A DNA stretch of 42,282 nucleotides from Methanomassiliicoccaceae archaeon (GTDB lineage: Archaea > Thermoplasmatota > Thermoplasmata > Methanomassiliicoccales > Methanomethylophilaceae). The stretch covers positions 1-42,282 of the forward strand of contig WQZJ01000001.1 of the NCBI GenBank assembly GCA_009780795.1, read 5' to 3'. Shown in pieces: positions 1-7,541 of this stretch. The notes beneath the pieces are model-generated. The model had not been told where the DNA came from and ran no database searches. It saw nothing but the letters and a program-made list of their open reading frames with translations. The position numbers and the translations under genes were made by a program. Each line of letters starts with the position of its first letter. Positions within the stretch are counted from its first letter, which is position 1.

Positions 1-930
1 AAAAAGAGGAACAACAAGCTGCCCAGATCGTACCTGAGATCGTTGGGCATGTTCATACAGTTCTGGCTTGACTCGGATGACGAGGTGTACGTGAAACTGA
101 TATCAGGCGACGATACTGCGCTGGAGGCATTCTGCATGGACCCGTACGAGGCGGCGGAGCCGCTGCGGTGTTGTCACTCGTCCATACATATGTCGGGAAC
201 GCTTGAACCTCTGACGGAATACCGTGACGTTCTCGGACTGGAGGAGGCGATGCTCGAACGTTTCGCATCGCCGTTCGATCCGAATAACCTGATGACGATA
301 CACGCCTCCGACGTTACAACGAAGTACGAGGAGATGAAACAGGACGAATCGATAATACCCAGGATGGAGGACCACATCGTCAACGTGATATCATCAGCGG
401 AAAGGAACACAGCGGTGTTCTTTCCGTCGTACTCGCTGATGGACATGATGATCAGGGACGGTGTGCCTCATCGTATCGGACGCAAGGCGTTCGTCGAACG
501 GAAAGGGATGACCAACGCGGAACATCAAAGCATGGTCGACGGTTTCAGACGGTCCGGTAATTCGGTACTCTTTGCGGTCACCGGCGGAAGGATAAGTGAG
601 GGCATCGACTTTCCGGGAAAGGACATGGAGGTGGCAATACTCGTAGGAATGCCGTTCTCGCGGCCGGGCGCGAAACAGAACGCTTTGATCAGATACTACG
701 ACATAAGGTCAGGGAACGGTTGGGAGCATGCGGTCATATCACCGGCCACCAGGAAGATGAGACAGGCGATGGGACGACTCATTCGTTCGGAGACCGATAT
801 CGGCGCCGCGGTCATATTGGATAAGCGTGCTGCAGCGTACCCTTTGCTGGCATCCGATCACTCGTCAGATCCGGCAGGGGACGTGAGACGATTCTTCGAA
901 CGGCACGGAGCCGACAGCCTGAACAGATAG
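1..930 (+). CDS. XPD/Rad3-family DNA helicase, C-terminal part (5' end outside window)
   Basis: The reading frame is open from the first base, so only the C-terminal ~309 residues are present. It is the second RecA-like domain of a superfamily 2 XPD/DinG-type helicase. The visible marks are the segment SEGIDFPG (about nt 595-620, motif V region), then a GMPFSRPG stretch, and the motif VI sequence QAMGRLIRS at about nt 763-790, which carries the arginines that sense ATP. In archaea such enzymes unwind DNA 5' to 3' in repair, and the family normally has a 4Fe-4S domain in its N-terminal half, which cannot be checked here. The protein ends soon after motif VI with no extra domain. The family assignment is secure; the exact ortholog (XPD against another Rad3 relative) is not. 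Confidence 0.88.
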   Translation, partial: KKRNNKLPRSYLRSLGMFIQFWLDSDDEVYVKLISGDDTALEAFCMDPYEAAEPLRCCHSSIHMSGTLEPLTEYRDVLGLEEAMLERFASPFDPNNLMTIHASDVTTKYEEMKQDESIIPRMEDHIVNVISSAERNTAVFFPSYSLMDMMIRDGVPHRIGRKAFVERKGMTNAEHQSMVDGFRRSGNSVLFAVTGGRISEGIDFPGKDMEVAILVGMPFSRPGAKQNALIRYYDIRSGNGWEHAVISPATRKMRQAMGRLIRSETDIGAAVILDKRAAAYPLLASDHSSDPAGDVRRFFERHGADSLNR

Positions 931-983
931 AACATCCGAAGGGCGAAAAGGCCCATGAGCGCGATTATTGAAAATAGCAGACA

Positions 984-1018
984 AGTTTATACTATCGGCG
1001 AATGATGCATATGGTGAT
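984..1018 (+). promoter_or_regulatory. Promoter and ribosome site of the MntA/HepT pair
   Basis: A TATA-like TTTATA at 986-991 is followed by GGTGAT at 1013-1018, three bases before the ATG at 1022. The box lies about 33 nt upstream of that ATG. This decides the start: the in-frame TTG at 968 lies upstream of the promoter box. Confidence 0.5.
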
Positions 1019-1021
1019 ATC

Positions 1022-1330
1022 ATGAACTCCGCGGACGGAACAAGGTTCTCGATCGAAGAACTGAGGAACATAGTAGCTCCTATCGCAAAAGAATACGGCG
1101 TAAAGAAGGTCTACCTGTTCGGTTCGGCGGCTCGCGGGGATGACAATGAAAACAGCGACTACGACTTTTGCATAGAACGCGGTGAAATAGACTGTATACT
1201 GATACTGTCGGAATTTTTCAAAGACCTTCACGATGCCGTCGGTCATGAGATAGATATGGTAACAACGAAATCGGTCGGTCCGGAATTTCTTAACAAGATC
1301 ATGGAGGAAGGAGTAGTTCTCTATGGGTAA
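1022..1330 (+). CDS. MNT-type nucleotidyltransferase, antitoxin of a MntA/HepT-like pair
   Basis: This is a 102-residue minimal nucleotidyltransferase. The polymerase-beta-like signature GSAARGDDNENSDYDF (residues ~35-50) holds the GSxxxG nucleotide loop and the two metal-binding acidic residues, and a third acidic position follows near EIDMV. In known MntA/HepT systems this small enzyme adds AMP to the HEPN RNase and so silences it. The next gene is a HEPN protein and overlaps this one by 8 bp, the usual arrangement. The ATG at 1022 was chosen over the TTG at 968 because GGTGAT sits just in front of it and a TATA box lies between the two. The family is clear; that this pair uses AMPylation is inferred from relatives. 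Confidence 0.85.
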   Translation: MNSADGTRFSIEELRNIVAPIAKEYGVKKVYLFGSAARGDDNENSDYDFCIERGEIDCILILSEFFKDLHDAVGHEIDMVTTKSVGPEFLNKIMEEGVVLYG

Positions 1331-1670
1331 AGATGCCAACCGATTAATTACGATAATCAAATATTGTGACAAGATCGAAGCGAGAATTGAAGAGTTCGGC
1401 AATGACATAGAGGATTTTCTGAGCAATGATACATACCATGATGTTTGTTCATTCTATCTCTCCCAGATCGGTGAGAACGTAGGCTTCATATCGCCGAAAC
1501 TGACAGAGAAACACCCCGACATAAGTTGGGTGGGCCTGATGGAACTGAGAAATACGGTCACGCACGGTTACGAAGGGATGGACCTCGAAGCTGTTTGGAC
1601 GACGATAACAAAAAAGGTCCCCCGAATAAAGAAGACATGTGAAAGGATACTGAGAGAATTGAAACCGTGA
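1323..1670 (+). CDS. HEPN-domain protein (DUF86/HepT-like), toxin of the pair
   Basis: This 115-residue, mostly helical protein ends with the HEPN ribonuclease motif R-x4-H-x-Y, seen as RNTVTHGY near residues 80-87. In HepT toxins this motif cleaves RNA, and its tyrosine is the site modified by the partner nucleotidyltransferase. The start at 1323 overlaps the stop of the MNT gene, and a GGAG stretch lies about ten bases upstream. All motif residues are present, so the toxin appears intact. The pair sits between a helicase gene and carS with no other mobile marks nearby, so it may be a simple chromosomal toxin-antitoxin or anti-phage module. Confidence 0.85.
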   Translation: MGKDANRLITIIKYCDKIEARIEEFGNDIEDFLSNDTYHDVCSFYLSQIGENVGFISPKLTEKHPDISWVGLMELRNTVTHGYEGMDLEAVWTTITKKVPRIKKTCERILRELKP

Positions 1671-1792
1671 TGAGGTTCCGCTTCTCACAGAACATCAACA
1701 AAAAACGTACAGGTAAGGAAACGGCACGGGTCGTTTGAATGCCGTGAGCGCTGTTACCGTCACGTACAGGACATCGTGTCGGGCCGAAAGCA

Positions 1793-1826
1793 TTTATACG
1801 GTAATTTGACATTGTTCGGTCGAGGT
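1793..1826 (+). promoter_or_regulatory. TATA box and ribosome site of carS
   Basis: TTTATA at 1793-1798 precedes GAGGT at 1822-1826. Both point to the GTG at 1833 as start: the box is ~37 nt and the ribosome site 6 nt upstream. The longer in-frame ORF from 1776 would begin before the promoter. Confidence 0.6.
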
Positions 1827-1832
1827 CTGTCG

Positions 1833-2405
1833 GTGGAGATATTGGACATTATCATCATTATGCTGGCGGGACTGTGGTTATTCCTGCCTGCGATGCTCCC
1901 CAATTCCGCGGCCGTTGTGTTCGGCGGCGGTACGCCGATCGATCTGGGGAAGAGCTGGCGCGGTAAGCGCATACTCGGCGACGGGAAGACGTGGAGAGGA
2001 TTCTTCGGCGGAGGATTCGCAGGTGTCCTCTTAGGTGTGATACTGATGGGGATAGCGTACATATTCGACAAAGGGGCGCTGTGGGGCTATATCGACTGGT
2101 GGACAGGATTAGGCATAGTGTTCTGTCTGTCGTTCGGCTCGCTGCTCGGCGATATGCTCGGCTCGTTCGTTAAAAGACGCATAGGCATCGAGAGAGGAAA
2201 GAAGGCGCCGATATTGGATCAGTACGATTTCCTGATAGGCGCGTTCCTTCTGACGGTGCTGTTCAATCACTCTTGGGTGTACGCCACGTACATAGAGGGA
2301 TGGCACATACTCGCGCTGATATTCCTGCTGATCATAACGCTGCTGCTGCACCGTGTGATGAATATAATCGGCTACAAGACAGGATTGAAGGACGTACCGT
2401 GGTGA
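1833..2405 (+). CDS. carS: CDP-archaeol synthase
   Basis: This is an integral membrane enzyme of 190 residues that transfers CTP to unsaturated archaetidic acid to make CDP-archaeol, the activated precursor of archaeal polar lipids. The sequence shows the family pattern: an N-terminal hydrophobic helix, then the charged conserved loop with DLGKSWRGKRILGDGKTWRG (about residues 36-55), and several further membrane helices with a second cytoplasmic loop around SFVKRRIGIERGKKAPILDQ. The length fits the CarS (DUF46) family. The GTG start is supported by the promoter and GAGGT site upstream. It is followed after 4 bp by pyrE, so the two are probably cotranscribed although functionally unrelated. 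Confidence 0.9.
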   Translation: MEILDIIIIMLAGLWLFLPAMLPNSAAVVFGGGTPIDLGKSWRGKRILGDGKTWRGFFGGGFAGVLLGVILMGIAYIFDKGALWGYIDWWTGLGIVFCLSFGSLLGDMLGSFVKRRIGIERGKKAPILDQYDFLIGAFLLTVLFNHSWVYATYIEGWHILALIFLLIITLLLHRVMNIIGYKTGLKDVPW

Positions 2406-2409
2406 TAAC

Positions 2410-2943
2410 ATGAGCGAGATAAAGAGAGCATTGGAGAAGTGCGGTGCATTGCGATTTGGGAAGTTCACGCTGGCGTCCGGGGCCGAAAGCGATTATTATG
2501 TGGATATCAAGAAAGCAAGCACGGACCCGGGGACGCTGTATCTGATATCACAGCTGATGGCCGAACAGATACAGACATCCGGTAAGAGATACGACCGCAT
2601 AGCGGGCGTGGTGCTCGGTTCGGTACCGTTGGCGGCCGCACTGTCGCTGGCAACAGGCATACCGTATGTGATGGTACGAAAGGAAAGGAAGGACCACGGT
2701 ATGTCGAAACAGATCGAGGGCGATCTTAACGTGAACGATAACGTGATAGTGATCGAGGACGTCATAACATCCGCCGGTTCGTCGATATCCGCCATCTCAA
2801 CGTTGAGAGAGGCGGGTGCGTCCGTGGAGGACGTGATCACGGTAATAGACAGAGAATCCGGGGGGAAGGAGGCGCTGAGTTCGATCGGTGTAACGCTGAC
2901 ATCGCTGGCGAGGGCGTCGGACCTTCTCGGAAGCAGGAACTGA
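2410..2943 (+). CDS. pyrE: Orotate phosphoribosyltransferase
   Basis: This 177-residue enzyme joins orotate to PRPP to give orotidine 5'-phosphate in pyrimidine synthesis. The PRPP-binding signature VIVIEDVITSAGSS (about residues 111-124) is complete, and the flexible-loop segment with basic residues RKERKDHGMSK precedes it. The substrate-binding stretch FTLASGAESDYYVDIKKAS near the N-terminus is typical of PyrE. The length matches archaeal PyrE. The ATG follows carS by 4 bp with GGTGAT at its front, so it is in the same operon. Confidence 0.93.
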   Translation: MSEIKRALEKCGALRFGKFTLASGAESDYYVDIKKASTDPGTLYLISQLMAEQIQTSGKRYDRIAGVVLGSVPLAAALSLATGIPYVMVRKERKDHGMSKQIEGDLNVNDNVIVIEDVITSAGSSISAISTLREAGASVEDVITVIDRESGGKEALSSIGVTLTSLARASDLLGSRN

Positions 2944-2960
2944 AAGTAAACACAACGGAG

Positions 2961-3950
2961 GTGAGAGGGACGGCTAAGATAAGAATAGGCATATACGGCT
3001 ACGGGAACGTCGGTAAGAGCGTCGAAAAGGCGGTGGCGAGGAATGATGACATGTCATTGGAGGCAGTGTTCACGAGACGCGACCCGAACAGTGTGACACC
3101 TACAACGGGAGTGAAGGTCGTCCCGTCCGATGAGATACTCACGTACAAGGACAAAATAGATGTGATGGTGCTCTGCGGCGGATCCGCGACCGACCTCCCG
3201 GAACAGGGGCCGGAGATGGCGAAGCACTTCAACACGGTCGATTCGTATGACACACACGCCAAGATCCCCGAGTACCTCAAGAAGATGGACAAGAACGCCC
3301 GCATGAACGGCAGAACCGCAGTGATATCTGTCGGATGGGATCCCGGTGTACTGTCGATGATGAGGTCGCTGTTCATATCGTCCGTCCCGGACGGAGGTAA
3401 TAACACATTCTGGGGTCCCGGCGTGAGTCAAGGTCATTCTGACGCCATCAGGAGAGTGGAAGGCGTCGCTGACGGCATCCAGTACACAGTGCCGTCGGAG
3501 TCCGTCCTGAACGAGGTCAGGGACGGTTCGCGAAGTGAATACACGATGGCGCAGAAGCACAGGAGGGTCTGTTACGTAGTCCCGAAGGAAGGCGCGAACA
3601 GAGATACGATAGCCGGCGGGATCAGGAACATGCCTAACTACTTCGTCGGTTACGACACAGAGATCAATTTCATAACGGCGGAACAGATGCACCGCGAACA
3701 TAGCAAGATGCCTCACGAGGGATACGTGTTCCGGAACGGGACGACAGGCACGGACGAAAGAAATCACATGGGGATGCACATCAAATTCGACAGTAACCCC
3801 GGGTTCACAGCATCTGTCATGGTCGCGTACGCGAGAGCGGCGTTCAGATTATTCGGCGAAGGGGACCACGGTGCGAAGACAGTGTTCGACATACCCGTGT
3901 CGTATCTGTCCAAAGAGGGCAGGGACCGGCTGATCGCCGAGCTGTTATGA
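2961..3950 (+). CDS. ddh: meso-Diaminopimelate D-dehydrogenase
   Basis: This 329-residue NADPH-dependent enzyme interconverts tetrahydrodipicolinate and meso-diaminopimelate in one step, a short route toward lysine. It shows an N-terminal Rossmann turn GIYGYGNVGKSV, the stretch SVGWDPGVLSM, and the highly characteristic WGPGVSQGHSDAIRRV segment (about residues 152-167) of the family. The family is best known in bacteria; its archaeal copies are presumably acquired. The start is uncertain. The GTG at 2961 is the first possible start, but a perfect GGAGGTGA site (2957-2964) overlaps it and would instead suit a start near 2970, where there is only an ACG. The next gene begins 14 bp after the stop. 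Confidence 0.88.
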   Translation: MRGTAKIRIGIYGYGNVGKSVEKAVARNDDMSLEAVFTRRDPNSVTPTTGVKVVPSDEILTYKDKIDVMVLCGGSATDLPEQGPEMAKHFNTVDSYDTHAKIPEYLKKMDKNARMNGRTAVISVGWDPGVLSMMRSLFISSVPDGGNNTFWGPGVSQGHSDAIRRVEGVADGIQYTVPSESVLNEVRDGSRSEYTMAQKHRRVCYVVPKEGANRDTIAGGIRNMPNYFVGYDTEINFITAEQMHREHSKMPHEGYVFRNGTTGTDERNHMGMHIKFDSNPGFTASVMVAYARAAFRLFGEGDHGAKTVFDIPVSYLSKEGRDRLIAELL

Positions 3951-3963
3951 CACGGTGCGGAAG

Positions 3964-4500
3964 ATGATACCAGATAAAGATTGCACCGGATGTCCGCTGT
4001 GCGAGGCCAGGACGCAGGTGGTGATGCCCGACGGTAACAGGAACTCAACGGTGGCCCTGGTGGGCGAGGCCCCCGGCGAAAGGGAGGACATAACAGGAAG
4101 ACCATTCATCGGAAGGTCCGGGAAGTTACTGGAGAAGATAATGAACGAGGCCGGGATAGAGAGGTCGGACGTTTTGATAACGAACACGGTGAAGTGTCGA
4201 CCTCCGAACAACAGGGACCCGACGAAAGAGGAGATGGACGCATGCAGACCGTTCCTTGAATATGAATTATCCAGTAGGAAGGTGGTCGTAGGTCTCGGAA
4301 GGTCCGCGTGTCGCACTCTCGTAGGCTATGAGGGCAAGATGGCCGACATAGTGAACACGGAGATCAAGATCAACATAGGCGGAACGGAGATAACGTTCAT
4401 ACCGACATACCATCCGGCCGCATGCATATACAACAACAATTCGAAGGCGGAGCTGAGAAGGACGATGGCCATACTGAAGAGCAGGTACATGGAGCGATAA
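3964..4500 (+). CDS. Family 4 uracil-DNA glycosylase (iron-sulfur type)
   Basis: This 178-residue repair enzyme removes uracil from DNA that has arisen by cytosine deamination. Visible marks are the N-terminal pair of cysteines CTGCPLC, the active-site motif GEAPGEREDITGRPFIGRSG, the TNTVKCRPPNNRDP segment, a further cysteine in DACRPF, and the C-terminal TYHPAA motif. The four cysteines are those that hold the 4Fe-4S cluster in this family. The start at 3964 is preferred over the GTG at 3955 because GGTG at 3954-3957 lies six bases upstream of the ATG. It is followed by the HAD gene with one base between stop and start. Confidence 0.9.
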   Translation: MIPDKDCTGCPLCEARTQVVMPDGNRNSTVALVGEAPGEREDITGRPFIGRSGKLLEKIMNEAGIERSDVLITNTVKCRPPNNRDPTKEEMDACRPFLEYELSSRKVVVGLGRSACRTLVGYEGKMADIVNTEIKINIGGTEITFIPTYHPAACIYNNNSKAELRRTMAILKSRYMER

Positions 4501-4501
4501 C

Positions 4502-5281
4502 ATGAGCGGCATAGATTGGAACGATGTCTCAGGCGTGATGATAGACATGGACGGTACTGTGTACAAAGGAGGTAACGTGATACCGGGCGCCCCGGAGTTC
4601 ATCGAGAGACTTAAGGAAAAAGGGATACCGTTCGTGTTCCTTACCAACAACTCATCATCGAACCGCGCCAACTACCTGATAAAACTGCTCGGGATGGGAT
4701 TCAAGGTAAGCATCGATAACATACTGACGTCGACCACGGCGACGATAGAATATCTTCTCAAATATCAAAACGGAAAGACGGTCTATCTGCTGGGGACGCC
4801 GAGGTTCGTCTCCGAGATAGAGGAAGCAGGCATTATCGTTGCGGATGATGCGGACGTAGTTCTGCTGGCATTCGACACTACGATAACGTACGAGAGGATA
4901 AACACCGCGTACCAGCTGATCAAAAGAGGCGCATCACTGGTGGCGACACATCCGGACGATCTTTGTCCGACGGAGAACGGATACGATGTGGATATAGGAC
5001 CGTTCATAAGACTGTTCGAATCCATGACATCCGTGAAAGCCGAGGTCATCGGAAAACCGAACCCGATGATGGCGATGATGGCCGCGGAGAGGATGAACGT
5101 CCCCCATGAGGGAATGGTGATGATAGGCGACAGGATATACACGGACATGAAAATGGCGACGGATGCGGGCATACGGTCGGTGATGGTGCTGTCGGGCGAG
5201 GCAAAAAGGGAAGATGTGGAACGATCGGGCATAACGCCGACGATGATCGTAGATTCAGTGGACGATCTGATGCGTCAGTGA
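4502..5281 (+). CDS. HAD-superfamily IIA phosphatase (NagD-like)
   Basis: This 259-residue soluble phosphatase has the three HAD motifs in order: MIDMDGTVY near the N-terminus with the nucleophile and acid/base aspartates, FLTNNSSSN as motif II, and the late MIGDRIYTDM with the metal-binding aspartates. The C2-type cap between residues ~80 and 190 and the overall length fit the IIA (NagD / 4-nitrophenylphosphatase / archaeal phosphoglycolate phosphatase-like) group. The substrate cannot be told from sequence. It lies just upstream of the AMP-salvage operon but has its own position at the end of the pyrE-ddh-udg run, and an 80-bp gap and promoter separate the two. A role in removing sugar phosphates is therefore only suggested. 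Confidence 0.8.
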   Translation: MSGIDWNDVSGVMIDMDGTVYKGGNVIPGAPEFIERLKEKGIPFVFLTNNSSSNRANYLIKLLGMGFKVSIDNILTSTTATIEYLLKYQNGKTVYLLGTPRFVSEIEEAGIIVADDADVVLLAFDTTITYERINTAYQLIKRGASLVATHPDDLCPTENGYDVDIGPFIRLFESMTSVKAEVIGKPNPMMAMMAAERMNVPHEGMVMIGDRIYTDMKMATDAGIRSVMVLSGEAKREDVERSGITPTMIVDSVDDLMRQ

Positions 5282-5346
5282 CGACGTGAGACCGTCCACT
5301 GAACATCAGAGGTGTTCCGACGGGATACGACACATCTTTCGATGGG

Positions 5347-5357
5347 TTTTTAACATA
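5347..5357 (+). promoter_or_regulatory. TATA box of the AMP-salvage operon
   Basis: A TTTTTAACATA box is centred 27 nt upstream of the ATG at 5378. Transcription should start at or just before that ATG, which makes a leaderless message likely and rules against the in-frame ATG at 5363 lying only ~10 nt after the box. Confidence 0.6.
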
Positions 5358-5377
5358 CGCTCATGATTCCTTTGACC

Positions 5378-6295
5378 ATGAGCGTCGACGACATCGCGGC
5401 GGCGATAAAAAGCATGGAGATACGCGGCGCAGGACGCATCGCGCGTGCCGCGGCCGCAGCGATCGGTGATCTGGCGAGGTCACGTGAATGGAACGATATC
5501 TCGTCGCTCATGAGGGACGTATCAGATTCGAAGGCGAAGCTCATCGGATCGAGACCGACCGCCGTCTCGTTGCTGAACGGCATACAGTTCACATTGAGGG
5601 GACTGAACGGATGCACGACGGTCGATGATGCAAGAAAACTTTTGATAAGGAACTCGGAAGAGTTCATCATGTCGTCGAACATGGCAGTGGAACGTATAGG
5701 ACTGATCGGCTCCAGAAGGATAAAGGACGGCGCCGTGATAATGACGCACTGCAACAGCAGCGCCGCGATCGCATGCATCAAGGAAGCACACAGGAGCGGC
5801 AAGAGGATAAAGGTCTACGCGACCGAATCAAGACCGTGGAGACAAGGCATACTCACTGTAAACGAACTCGCCGAGGCGGGAGTGGACGTCACGCTGATCA
5901 TAGACGGTGCCGTACGTTCGGTGATGAAGTATACTGACATCGTGATGGTCGGGGCCGACACGATAACATCGAACGGTGCCGTGATCAACAAGATAGGCAC
6001 GTCCCAGCTGGCACTTGCGGCGCACGAGGCCCGCGTACCGTTCGTCGTGTGCAGTGAAACATACAAGATATCGCCGCAGACGCTGTTCGGCGATATGGTC
6101 ACGATCGAAGAGAGAGATACAAGCGAGATAGTGAGAAAGGGAGAGATACCGGACACGGTAAAAGTGTTCAACCCGGTGTTCGATTCGACACCTGCGAGGT
6201 ACATCGACGGTATAGTCACAGAGATAGGGATAGTCAGCCCCGGCTCCGTGTACGAGATAATGGTGAAACAATTTGGTGATATCGAGTTCAAATGA
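5378..6295 (+). CDS. Ribose-1,5-bisphosphate isomerase
   Basis: This 305-residue enzyme of the eIF2B-alpha-like family turns ribose 1,5-bisphosphate into ribulose 1,5-bisphosphate, the substrate of RuBisCO. The conserved segments are GSRRIKDGAVIMTHCNSSAA (with the catalytic cysteine), VYATESRPWRQG, and MVGADTITSNGAVINKIGT, which includes the catalytic aspartate. These are shared with methylthioribose-1-phosphate isomerases. The assignment to the ribose-bisphosphate enzyme rests on the archaeal-type sequence and on the next two genes, RuBisCO and AMP phosphorylase. The start at 5378 follows the TATA box by one transcription-start distance. rbcL begins 11 bp after the stop. Confidence 0.88.
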   Translation: MSVDDIAAAIKSMEIRGAGRIARAAAAAIGDLARSREWNDISSLMRDVSDSKAKLIGSRPTAVSLLNGIQFTLRGLNGCTTVDDARKLLIRNSEEFIMSSNMAVERIGLIGSRRIKDGAVIMTHCNSSAAIACIKEAHRSGKRIKVYATESRPWRQGILTVNELAEAGVDVTLIIDGAVRSVMKYTDIVMVGADTITSNGAVINKIGTSQLALAAHEARVPFVVCSETYKISPQTLFGDMVTIEERDTSEIVRKGEIPDTVKVFNPVFDSTPARYIDGIVTEIGIVSPGSVYEIMVKQFGDIEFK

Positions 6296-6305
6296 GGTGA
6301 AAACA

Positions 6306-7541
6306 ATGGATTATTCATATCTGCATCTTGGCGAGAAGGCGGACCCGGACGACCATGTGATATGCGTGTACAGAATAACAACCAAACTTCCGATGGAACA
6401 GGCGGCGGCATCGCTCGCCGCCGAACAGTCCACCGGTACGTGGACCGGGATATCGACGCTTGAGCGAGACATCTTCGAGAGATACGGCGGCCGTGTGACG
6501 GATATCGACGGTAACGTGGCGACGGTGGCGTTCCCGAAGGATGACTTCTGCATGGACATAGGCGCGGTACCGCAGATACTGAGCATCATAGCCGGGAATC
6601 TGTTCGGACTGCATTCGATAGATAAAGTGAGATTGGAGAATGTATTCTTTCCCAAGTCCATAAGGGATGAGTTCAAGGGACCGAAGTTCGGACTGGCCGG
6701 ACTGAGAAGGATACTGGACCGCCCGGAGAAGCCGCTGGTCGGTACGATAGTGAAACCCAAGATAGGACTGTCGCCGAAGGACACCGCCCGTTATGTGTAC
6801 GAGTCGGGGAAGGGAGGGCTGACCAACAGCAAGGATGATGAGACGCTAGTGAACCAGAAGTTCTGTCCGCTCCAGGACAGGACGGTCGCTATTGCCGAGG
6901 TTCTCGATCAACTGGAGAGCGAAGGTCACAAAATGGTGCACGCCATAAACGTCAGCACAAGCGGCCATAAGATAATAGAGGCGGCGGAGAACGCACAGGC
7001 ATGGGGTGCCAAGCAGATAATGGTCGATGTGCTCACCACGGGCTTCGCTGCCGTCCAGGCGCTCGCCGAGGACCCGTCCATCAAAGTTCCGATACATGTG
7101 CACAGGACTATGCACGGCGCCATGACGAGGGATCCGCTGCACGGGATAGCGATGCTCCCCATAGCGAAGCTCTGCCGCATGTGCGGTGCCGATGCGCTGC
7201 ACGTCGGTACGCTGGGCATAGGGAAGATGGAAGGTGACAGCAAAAGCGATATCAACAACATAGACGCATGCTTCGACCGTTCTGTCGAGTACAAGACGGT
7301 AATGCCCGTCTGCTCCGGCGGGGTGTACCCCGGGCTGATAGACAAGATAGTCAGGGCTGCGGGCCGTGATGTGCAGATACGGGCGGGAGGCGGTGTCGCC
7401 GGCCATCCCGGCGGTATACGTGCCGGTGCGCTCGCCATGTCACAGGCGGTGGACGCCGCATTCTTCGGAATTCCGTTGGACGAGTACGCGGCGACGCACA
7501 ATGAATTAAGAACGGCGCTGGACATGTGGGGTCTGAAATGA
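6306..7541 (+). CDS. rbcL: Ribulose-1,5-bisphosphate carboxylase, form III (archaeal)
   Basis: This 411-residue large subunit adds CO2 to ribulose bisphosphate to yield two 3-phosphoglycerates. All active-site positions appear intact: EQSTGTW, GNLFGL, the catalytic lysine pair in TIVKPKIGL, the carbamylated lysine with its metal ligands in NSKDDE, HRTMHG, the loop-6 lysine in LGIGKMEG, CSGGVYPG, and the phosphate-binding RAGGGVAGHPGG. The short length and the neighbours (isomerase before, AMP phosphorylase after) place it in form III, which serves nucleotide salvage rather than a Calvin cycle. GAGGTG at 6295-6300 sets the ATG at 6306. No small-subunit gene is near, as expected for form III. 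Confidence 0.93.
   Translation: MDYSYLHLGEKADPDDHVICVYRITTKLPMEQAAASLAAEQSTGTWTGISTLERDIFERYGGRVTDIDGNVATVAFPKDDFCMDIGAVPQILSIIAGNLFGLHSIDKVRLENVFFPKSIRDEFKGPKFGLAGLRRILDRPEKPLVGTIVKPKIGLSPKDTARYVYESGKGGLTNSKDDETLVNQKFCPLQDRTVAIAEVLDQLESEGHKMVHAINVSTSGHKIIEAAENAQAWGAKQIMVDVLTTGFAAVQALAEDPSIKVPIHVHRTMHGAMTRDPLHGIAMLPIAKLCRMCGADALHVGTLGIGKMEGDSKSDINNIDACFDRSVEYKTVMPVCSGGVYPGLIDKIVRAAGRDVQIRAGGGVAGHPGGIRAGALAMSQAVDAAFFGIPLDEYAATHNELRTALDMWGLK

Noticed and set aside
928..1020. TAG stop of the helicase gene read through as pyrrolysine
   Set aside because: Methanomassiliicoccales can use amber codons, but read-through would only add a short tail overlapping a promoter. The protein already ends where the family does.
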